DNA of 6,093 nucleotides from Planctomycetaceae bacterium (GTDB lineage Bacteria > Planctomycetota > Phycisphaerae > Phycisphaerales > SM1A02), in the NCBI GenBank assembly GCA_947459855.1, contig CANHFL010000083.1:1-6093 (forward strand), given 5' to 3'. A program made the translations under genes and the position numbers. Below are positions 1-4,616 of this stretch, piece by piece (positions within the stretch are counted from its first letter, which is position 1; every line of letters starts with the position of its first letter). A model generated the notes under the pieces. That model was not told where the DNA came from. It searched no databases and saw only the letters and a program-made list of their open reading frames with translations.

Positions 1-255
1 GGCAGCGTCCGGAAGGCAACCGAGTTCCGCCCGGCCGGGGCGCCTGTCCTGGCCGACGCCGCGCTGCCGGCCGCGTTCCACGCCGCATGCGCCGCGGCGG
101 GCTCGCGCGTCCTGGCGGCGGCCTGGTCCGCGGCTGCATGCCTGGAACTGGCCGATCGCGGCGTCGGCGTGCCCACGGATCCGCTGCACCTTGCCCCGAC
201 CTACGCCCGCCCCCCGGAGGCCGTGACGCTCTGGGAGCAGCGCCACGGCGCCTGA
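1..255 (+). CDS. tsaB: C-terminal part of probable TsaB (t6A tRNA modification protein), 5' end outside window
   Basis: The frame is open from the first base and ends at a TGA at 253-255, giving 84 residues. The tail contains 'PLHLAPTYARPPEAV' followed by 'TLWEQRHG'. This resembles the usual TsaB C-terminus, a proline-tyrosine-arginine-proline-x-alanine signature ('P.Y.R.PEA') followed by a W-E pair. In the known family TsaB is the inactive ASKHA-fold partner of TsaD in the complex that puts threonylcarbamoyl on A37 of ANN-decoding tRNAs in the cytoplasm. Residues about 25-58 form an Ala-rich helical stretch, as expected for the second half of the fold. The N-terminal ATPase-like half, which would settle the call, lies outside the window. 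The assignment rests on the C-terminal signature alone; another ASKHA protein cannot be excluded. A perfect hairpin begins 7 nt after the stop. Confidence 0.66.
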   Translation, partial: GSVRKATEFRPAGAPVLADAALPAAFHAACAAAGSRVLAAAWSAAACLELADRGVGVPTDPLHLAPTYARPPEAVTLWEQRHGA

Positions 256-262
256 ACGCCGG

Positions 263-281
263 CCCGTCACCCCGTGACGGG
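263..281 (+). terminator. Perfect 8-bp GC-rich hairpin after tsaB stop
   Basis: CCCGTCAC (263-270), loop CCC (271-273) and GTGACGGG (274-281) form a perfect inverted repeat. It starts 7 nt after the tsaB stop codon. Position and stem strength fit a transcription stop or 3'-end protecting hairpin, but no T-run follows, so it is not a canonical intrinsic terminator. GTCAC-N3-GTGAC could equally be a dyad operator for the downstream GAF gene. Seen: the palindrome. Inferred: its role. Confidence 0.45.
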
Positions 282-387
282 TGTTCCGGCTGGGAGGGTC
301 CGGAAGCCTCGGCCGCCCCACGAACTGCCGAACCGGGGACGCTTCCCCATCAAACCGCGCGGCCGCTCGCCCGATGACCCGTGTGCC

Positions 388-1131
388 ATGGGAGTTCGCC
401 GTTCCAAGTCGTCCGCAGGCCCCGCCGCCCCCCGCACCGATTCGGCGCTCGCCGAACGCTGCCAGCGCCTGGAGGTCCTGCTCCGCCGCGCGCTTGCCGG
501 CCGCCGCCGCGCCGCCATGGAACGCGACCGCGCGATCGCCCGCATCCGCGCCGTGGGCGACGACTTCGTGAGCGCCTTCGAGGCGATCGACGCCCGCACC
601 GAGGCCGCGATCGCCGCCGCCGAGCTGCGCGGCCTGCTGGGCCACGACCTGGACGTCGACTCGCTGCTCACGCTCTCGACCGAGCACCTGGTCGCGCGCT
701 ACCGCCCCGCGAACGTCGCGATCTGGCTGTGCGACAGCCGCAACAACCATTCGCTGGTCGCCTACGGCGCCAACGGGACCCCGCGCGGCCGCGCCGAGGC
801 CACCATGGGCATCGTCGGCCGCGAGGCCTGCCCCGGCCTGCCGGTCGAGGGCGCCGCGTGGTCCGTCGACCACGCCGAGGACCTCCTGCGCGAGGCCCCG
901 CCCGGAGGCGGCGTGCTGGCCGGCCAGCGCGCGCTGCTTGCGGCGATCGCCCGCCGCGGGGAGCGCTTCGGCGCCGTCATGCTCTTCCAGCCCGGCGACC
1001 AGCCGTGGCCCGCGAACGCGCAGGAGCAGCTTGCGTCGATCGCCGCCGTGATGGGCGAGCAGGTCGAGCGCATCATGCGCATCGCGCACCACCGCCGCGG
1101 CGAATGGCCGCGCACCCCCGACGCGGATTGA
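388..1131 (+). CDS. Stand-alone GAF-like domain protein with N-terminal coiled coil
   Basis: The 247-residue product starts at ATG 388. An in-frame GTG at 274 would add 38 residues, but they are Pro/Arg-rich and that GTG sits inside the hairpin after tsaB, so 388 is preferred; neither start has a clear Shine-Dalgarno. Residues about 18-80 are rich in Arg, Glu, Ala and Leu with few helix breakers and look like a long amphipathic coiled coil. Residues about 88-230 look like a GAF sensor fold: a helix ('LDVDSLLTLSTEHLVARY'), strands 'ANVAIWLCD' and 'HSLVAYGANG', then a late strand 'FGAVMLF' and a closing helix (about 210-232). There is no HATPase, GGDEF, HD or HTH output module, no signal peptide and no membrane segment. 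It may act by partner binding, somewhat like stand-alone GAF/DUF484 proteins. The ligand is unknown. The gene converges on the AhpD-like gene with only 18 nt between stops. Confidence 0.72.
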   Translation: MGVRRSKSSAGPAAPRTDSALAERCQRLEVLLRRALAGRRRAAMERDRAIARIRAVGDDFVSAFEAIDARTEAAIAAAELRGLLGHDLDVDSLLTLSTEHLVARYRPANVAIWLCDSRNNHSLVAYGANGTPRGRAEATMGIVGREACPGLPVEGAAWSVDHAEDLLREAPPGGGVLAGQRALLAAIARRGERFGAVMLFQPGDQPWPANAQEQLASIAAVMGEQVERIMRIAHHRRGEWPRTPDAD

Positions 1132-1149
1132 CGTCGCGTGCGGCGCGGC

Positions 1150-1530
1150 TCAGCCGGCCGATCCGCCGTCCTGCGCCTTCGCCTGCTCGGCGAACAGCTC
1201 GTCCAGGCTCAGCGTCGCGTGCCGCAGGTGGGGGATCACGATCGACCCGCCCACGACCAGGGCGACGTTCATCGCGTCCTCGATCTCGGCGCGGGTGAAG
1301 CCCGCGGCCACGCACTGCTCCAGGTGATAGTCGATGCAGTCGTTGCAGCGCAGCACCATGCTGGCGACAAGGCCCAGCAGCTCCTTCGTGCGCCCGGGCA
1401 GCGGGCCGTCCTCGTAGGCGGCGCTGTCCAGCCGGAAGAACCGCTTGATGCCCAGGTGCTCGGTGTCCAGGACGCGCGCCTGGCCGACGGCACGGTCCTC
1501 GCGGAACTGCTTGAACGGTCGGTGCGGCAT
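1150..1530 (-). CDS. AhpD-like carboxymuconolactone decarboxylase family protein with CxxC
   Basis: The 126-residue cytoplasmic protein has a CMD/AhpD-like helical core at about residues 45-110. Its active-site pattern is E50-x11-C62-x2-C65-x3-H69, within 'CNDCIDYHLEQC'. This reproduces the spacing of the Glu, Cys, Cys and His of AhpD alkylhydroperoxidases, in which the CxxC pair is the redox-active thiol and Glu/His form the proton relay. 'FTRAEIEDAMNVALVVGG' is the typical following helix pair. It is therefore likely a thiol-dependent peroxidase or disulfide reductase rather than a true carboxymuconolactone decarboxylase, which lacks the CxxC. A further Cys at 73 is unusual. ATG 1530 is preceded by GAGGG at good spacing. 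It is the last gene of the leftward cluster, 22 nt after psd. The physiological substrate cannot be read from sequence. Confidence 0.87.
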   Translation of the reverse strand: MPHRPFKQFREDRAVGQARVLDTEHLGIKRFFRLDSAAYEDGPLPGRTKELLGLVASMVLRCNDCIDYHLEQCVAAGFTRAEIEDAMNVALVVGGSIVIPHLRHATLSLDELFAEQAKAQDGGSAG

Positions 1531-1536
1531 GGGTGT

Positions 1537-1541
1537 CCCTC
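1537..1541 (-). promoter_or_regulatory. Shine-Dalgarno of the AhpD-like gene
   Basis: On the minus strand GAGGG lies 6 nt before ATG 1530. It is one of the few clear ribosome binding sites in the window and fixes the AhpD-like start. It sits between the psd stop and this ATG, so the gene has its own initiation signal despite the operon arrangement. Confidence 0.6.
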
Positions 1542-1552
1542 GTGCCCGCGGT

Positions 1553-2215
1553 TCAGCGCGGGGCCTTCAGCGTCGCCAGGATCGTGACACCGCCGGTGAC
1601 GCGGTCGCCGACCGCGACGTGCACGTCGACGTCCTTGGGGCGGGGCAGGATCAGCTCGGTGGTCGAGCCGAACTTGATCATCCCGTAGCGCGCGCCGCGC
1701 TTCGCGTGCCCGCCGGCCTTCACGGGGCAGACGATGCGCCGCGCGATCGCCCCGGACACCTGCCGCACGCCCAGCGTCTCGCCGCTGGCGGTGCGGATCA
1801 CCATCGTGGTCGACTCGTTGACGCGCGCGCTCTCCTCGGTGCGCGCGTCCAGGTACTTGCCCGGCACGTTCGTCGCCGACACCACCACGCCGTCGCACGG
1901 GAAGCGGTTGATGTGGACGTCCAGCACGCTCAGGAAGATGCGGACCACCTTCGCCGGCCCGCCGGTCGCGGGGTGCATGTCGACGTCGAACACCGCGGAG
2001 ACCTTGCCGTCCGCGGGGCTGACCATGTCGTTCGGGTTGCTGCTTGCGGGATGGCGGCCCCACGGGTCGCGGAAGAACGCGACGGCTGCCGCCCACAGCA
2101 CCGCGACCAGCGCGACGGCCCACCACACCTGCAGCCACGCCAGCAGCGCCGCCGCGGCGACGGCGACCACCGTGATGGCCGCCCACTCCCTGATGCCGTA
2201 TCGCGTCAGCGTCAT
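1553..2215 (-). CDS. psd: Phosphatidylserine decarboxylase, short (PSD-A/archaetidylserine type) proenzyme
   Basis: The 220-residue proenzyme of the short family is predicted to decarboxylate phosphatidylserine to phosphatidylethanolamine at the inner membrane. Two hydrophobic segments (about 11-28 and 30-48) anchor the N-terminus and are followed by the family motif 'FFRDPWGR' (47-54). The catalytic core shows 'SPADGKV' (D69), 'FLSVLDVHINR' (H101) and 'KFGSTTELILPR' with FGST at 182-185. By homology self-cleavage between G183 and S184 yields a beta chain of about 183 residues and a small alpha chain whose Ser184 becomes the pyruvoyl cofactor. The Asp-His-Ser triad for autocleavage is intact. 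The C-terminal 'VAVGDRVTGGVTILATL' is a typical barrel/hammerhead end. ATG 2215 lies 13 nt after the upstream HTH-TM gene stop and has no good Shine-Dalgarno, suggesting translational coupling. The partner synthase pssA, often next to psd, is not in the window. An archaetidylserine substrate is possible for the subfamily but unlikely in a bacterium. Confidence 0.94.
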   Translation of the reverse strand: MTLTRYGIREWAAITVVAVAAAALLAWLQVWWAVALVAVLWAAAVAFFRDPWGRHPASSNPNDMVSPADGKVSAVFDVDMHPATGGPAKVVRIFLSVLDVHINRFPCDGVVVSATNVPGKYLDARTEESARVNESTTMVIRTASGETLGVRQVSGAIARRIVCPVKAGGHAKRGARYGMIKFGSTTELILPRPKDVDVHVAVGDRVTGGVTILATLKAPR

Positions 2216-2228
2216 GAATGCGCGCGCG

Positions 2229-3317
2229 TCAGGCGGTTGCCTTGCCGATGCCGAAGCCCACGCCGCCGAACAGGAGCACCGCGCCGGCGCCGCCGCCGAG
2301 CACGATCATCCAGTTCTCCGCGACCATGCGGCCGACGTCGGAGTAGCCACCCATGACGGTCTCGGTCAGCATCCAGGCCACGCCGCCCAGCAGGATCAGG
2401 CACGCGAGCATCGCGCCCGCGGCGAATCCCGAGAACTTCGGATCGAAGGCCTCGGCCATTGTCGCGGCCCCGAAGGTGGCGCCCGTGGTGCCGACCGTCA
2501 CCGGTGCGGCCTCCTCGGTCGCGGCGGCCTCGCCGCCGCCGAAGATGTCGCCGGCGTCGGCGGGGAGCGAGGCGGCATCCTCGCCACCCATGCTCTCCTC
2601 GATCATCTGTGCGCCGAAGAAGCTCTCGTCGCTGCTGATGTCCAGCAGGCCGCTGCCGCTGCCGACCGCCTCGAGCTGCGTGTTCCCGGCAGCCATCGAG
2701 TCGTCGGCCGACGCCTTGCGTGCGCCGCTGGCACCCGGGGCGTCCATCATCATGCTGTCGGCGTTGCTGTCGGCCAGGCCCATGCCGCCCATGCCCGAAG
2801 CGCTGGCGGCGGGCGAGGGGGCCGAGCGGGCGGCCGGTGCCGGGGCGGGCGCCGCGGGCTTCGCGGGCGCGCCGGCGCTGCTGTCGGCCAAGCCGATCGA
2901 GAGGTCGTCGTCGCCCAGGTCGATGCCGCCGGCCGATGCCGCAGGGGCATCGTCGAGCTTCAGGTCGTCGGCCATGCCAAGCATCGGGCCGTCGTCGAGC
3001 TTCAGGTCGTCATCGCCCAGCTTCAGGTCGTCGCCGCCGAGCGAGAGTTCGTCGTCGAGCTTCAGGTCGTCGCCGCCCATGCTGCTGCCGCCCAGGCGGA
3101 TGTCGCTGGCGCTGCTGCTGGCGTCGAAGTCGTCCAGGTTGAGCTCGCCGCCCTCGTCCTGCGGCGCGATCTGGTCGATCGCGGAACGGCGGAACAGGAC
3201 CTGGTCCTTGTCGCGCAGCTCCTGGAGCTGGCCGGACTTGGCCATGGCAAGCACTTCCTCAGGAGACTTGCGGAGCTTCTGGGCGGCTTCCTCGAGCGTG
3301 TAGAAGAGCTTTGCCAT
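2229..3317 (-). CDS. HTH (excisionase/MerR-like) protein with acidic DDLKLDD repeats and two C-terminal TM segments
   Basis: The 362-residue product starts at ATG 3317, which has AAGGAT at good spacing; an in-frame ATG at 3374 lacks support. Residues 1-52 resemble an HTH_17/excisionase winged helix: 'FYTLEEAAQKLRKSPEEV' (helix-turn-helix), 'KSGQLQELRDKDQVLFRR' (wing) and 'SAIDQIA'. Residues about 54-147 are acidic low complexity with four DDLKL copies (from residues 83, 96, 103 and 117) and degenerate relatives ('ELNLDDFD', 'DELSLGG', 'DDLSIGLADSS'). Residues 148-175 are an Ala/Pro linker and 176-290 a Gly/Ala/Met/Asp-rich disordered stretch. Two hydrophobic segments follow (about 297-317 and 335-358), the second very Gly-rich ('GGGAGAVLLFGGVGFGIG'). 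With two TM segments the N-terminal head and C-terminus should both be cytoplasmic. No signal peptide or enzyme motif is visible. I recall similar N-termini in planctomycete proteins of unknown function, but no role is known to me. It is first in the psd operon. Whether the head binds DNA or protein is open. Confidence 0.82.
   Translation of the reverse strand: MAKLFYTLEEAAQKLRKSPEEVLAMAKSGQLQELRDKDQVLFRRSAIDQIAPQDEGGELNLDDFDASSSASDIRLGGSSMGGDDLKLDDELSLGGDDLKLGDDDLKLDDGPMLGMADDLKLDDAPAASAGGIDLGDDDLSIGLADSSAGAPAKPAAPAPAPAARSAPSPAASASGMGGMGLADSNADSMMMDAPGASGARKASADDSMAAGNTQLEAVGSGSGLLDISSDESFFGAQMIEESMGGEDAASLPADAGDIFGGGEAAATEEAAPVTVGTTGATFGAATMAEAFDPKFSGFAAGAMLACLILLGGVAWMLTETVMGGYSDVGRMVAENWMIVLGGGAGAVLLFGGVGFGIGKATA
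2955..3071 (-). repeat. Four in-frame copies of a 15-bp motif encoding DDLKL
   Basis: On the + strand GAGCTTCAGGTCGTC occurs at 2955-2969, 2997-3011 and 3057-3071, with a one-base variant (CAGCTTCAGGTCGTC) at 3018-3032. Start-to-start spacings are 42, 21 and 39 nt, all multiples of three. On the coding (minus) strand each reads GAC GAC CTG AAG CTx, giving DDLKL. Near-identical codons suggest recent slippage or duplication, or pressure for a uniform peptide; composition alone would allow other Asp/Leu/Lys orderings. Confidence 0.85.
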
Positions 3318-3321
3318 GGGG

Positions 3322-3327
3322 ATCCTT
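3322..3327 (-). promoter_or_regulatory. Shine-Dalgarno of the HTH-TM gene
   Basis: AAGGAT on the minus strand ends 4 nt before ATG 3317. It decides for this start over the in-frame ATG at 3374, whose extra residues resemble untranslated leader. Confidence 0.6.
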
Positions 3328-3374
3328 GCGTGGTTCGTCGGCGGCTGCCGGGTGGCAACGGCCGCGGAGGGCAT

Positions 3375-3404
3375 ACGCTACCCGTGTTCCGGCCGCGTCC
3401 GCAA
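3375..3404 (-). promoter_or_regulatory. Candidate sigma70-type promoter for the HTH-TM/psd/ahpD-like cluster
   Basis: On the minus strand TTGCGG (3404-3399) and TAGCGT (3380-3375) are separated by 18 nt, with the start codon about 58 nt downstream. Each hexamer matches only three consensus positions, so this is a weak candidate chosen for spacing, location in the divergent intergenic region, and being one of the few less GC-rich spots there. Inference only. Confidence 0.25.
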
Positions 3405-3408
3405 GCGC

Positions 3409-3418
3409 GGCACGTGCC
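3409..3418. promoter_or_regulatory. 10-bp perfect palindrome GGCACGTGCC in divergent intergenic region
   Basis: GGCACGTGCC is a perfect palindrome just upstream of the candidate -35 of the leftward cluster and 1 nt before an in-frame ATG (3420) of mutY. It could be a dimeric regulator site, but a 10-bp GC-rich palindrome can occur by chance. No second copy was noticed in the window. Confidence 0.25.
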
Positions 3419-3485
3419 CATGACCATCCGCACCTCAGCCAAGTCGGGTTCCCGCGTTGCGGGGTCTGGTCGCCCGGATCACCCG

Positions 3486-4616
3486 ATGGGCGGTTCGGAG
3501 CTGCCCCAGGTCACGGACCCTGCCGGTGTCGCGCGGCGCCTGGAGGCGTGGTTTCCAAGCGCGGCGCGCGACCTTCCGTGGCGGCGCCAGCGCTCGGGAT
3601 ACGCCGCCCTTGTCAGCGAATTGATGCTCCAGCAGACCCAGGTGAGCAGGGTTATTGCCGCCTTCGAGGCCTTCATGGCGCGGTTCCCCACGCCCGCGGC
3701 CTTGGCGGCCGCCGACGAGGACGCCGTCCTGGCCGCGTGGCAGGGGCTGGGCTACTACCGTCGGGCCCGGCTGCTGCATGCCGCGGCCAAGGCGGTGGTG
3801 GAGCGCCACGGCGGGCAGGTCCCGGCCGCTGCCGCCCAGTTGGGCGAGCTTCCGGGCATCGGTCGCTACACCGCCGGTGCGATCGCCAGCATCGTCCACG
3901 ATGCCCGCGAACCGATCGTCGACGGCAACGTGCTGCGCGTGCTCTCGCGCGTGGCGGGCGCCCCGACCGCGGCCGGCGAACGCGCCAGCGATGCATGGGC
4001 CTGGGAGCAGGCGGCGCGCTTCGTGGGCGCCGCGCGAAGTCCCGCGGTCGCGAACGAGGCACTGATGGAGCTGGGTGCCACGGTCTGCACGCCGGCAGCG
4101 CCCGCATGCGGCCGGTGCCCGCTGGCGTCGTCGTGCGCCGCGCGTGCGGCCGGGACGGCGGATGCGATCCCCTCGCCCCGGAAGGCCGCCGCCCGCCGCA
4201 CCGTCCACTGGCACGCGCTGGTCGATCACCGCGACGGCGGCGTGCTGCTCGACCGCCGGCCCGATCGCGGCCTGTGGGCGCGCCTGTGGCAGCCGCCGAC
4301 CGTCGAATCCGACGTGCCTGTCGACGCCGCCGTGCTGGCGCTGGCCTGGGGAGTGCCCGTCACGTGCACTGCGTCGTTCGTCCACGTGACCAGCCACCGC
4401 GACGTCGCGTTCACCGTGTGGCATCCGGCTCCCGGGGCGCGGCCGTCCGCCCCCGGCGCGGTGCGCGTGCCCTTGGATGAACTTGCAGGCCGCGGCCTGG
4501 CGAACGCGACGTGGCGCGTCTTCGAGTCCGCCGGCCTTCCGGTCAGGACGCCACCTTCGGCAGCGGCACCTCGCCGCGGCCGTCGTCCCGGTCCTGCCGG
4601 GCCCGCGGGTAGCTGA
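3486..4616 (+). CDS. mutY: A/G-specific adenine DNA glycosylase MutY
   Basis: The 376-residue enzyme removes adenine mispaired with 8-oxoguanine in base excision repair. Visible in order: 'DLPWRR' (29-34); 'SELMLQQTQVSR' with catalytic Glu45; 'QGLGYYRRAR' (86-94); helix-hairpin-helix 'LPGIGRYTAGAIASI' (122-136); 'PIVDGNVLRVLSR' with catalytic Asp146; the [4Fe-4S] loop C201-x6-C208-x2-C211-x5-C217; and a NUDIX-like 8-oxoG recognition domain from about 240 ('HWHALVDHRDGGVLLDRR', 'GLWARLWQPP'). In that domain 'HVTSHRDVAFTVWH' aligns with the FSH loop, here TSH (302-304), keeping the Ser and His. ATG 3486 is chosen because GGA lies 7 nt upstream and the protein then begins near the conserved core; ATG 3420 would add 22 residues without a Shine-Dalgarno. 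The last 20 or so residues (Ala/Pro/Arg/Gly-rich) look unconserved and are antisense to the 3' end of the HD gene. It is divergent from the psd cluster. Confidence 0.95.
   Translation: MGGSELPQVTDPAGVARRLEAWFPSAARDLPWRRQRSGYAALVSELMLQQTQVSRVIAAFEAFMARFPTPAALAAADEDAVLAAWQGLGYYRRARLLHAAAKAVVERHGGQVPAAAAQLGELPGIGRYTAGAIASIVHDAREPIVDGNVLRVLSRVAGAPTAAGERASDAWAWEQAARFVGAARSPAVANEALMELGATVCTPAAPACGRCPLASSCAARAAGTADAIPSPRKAAARRTVHWHALVDHRDGGVLLDRRPDRGLWARLWQPPTVESDVPVDAAVLALAWGVPVTCTASFVHVTSHRDVAFTVWHPAPGARPSAPGAVRVPLDELAGRGLANATWRVFESAGLPVRTPPSAAAPRRGRRPGPAGPAGS

Noticed and set aside
335..348. Short inverted repeat GGGGA...TCCCC upstream of the GAF gene
   Set aside because: Only five base pairs with a 4-nt loop in GC-rich DNA; likely chance.
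1132..1149. Possible bidirectional terminator between the convergent GAF and AhpD-like genes
   Set aside because: Only 18 nt, with no stable symmetrical stem or T-run seen.
381..1298. Rightward Arg/Pro-rich open frame over the GAF gene
   Set aside because: An Arg/Pro/Gly/Ala-dominated translation is typical of an off-frame reading of GC-rich codons, and it runs into the 3' part of the AhpD-like gene on the other strand.
2220..2229. Alternating CG run in the HTH-TM/psd junction, possible Z-DNA
   Set aside because: Very short and expected at this GC content; no supporting structure.
2955..3071. CRISPR-like array
   Set aside because: Repeat units are 15 bp, in frame and coding, with coding spacers of irregular length; there are no cas genes.
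2353..3303. Rightward Ser/Pro-rich open frame with FRSSP-like repeats
   Set aside because: Its repeats are the antisense image of the DDLKL repeats of the HTH-TM gene; there is no independent start signal or domain.
1734..3419. Very long rightward open frame running in phase into mutY
   Set aside because: It is antisense to psd and the HTH-TM gene, which have clear family motifs. Its translation upstream of 3420 is Ala/His/Arg-rich without domains, as expected of shadow frames in GC-rich DNA. MutY homology starts near 3486.
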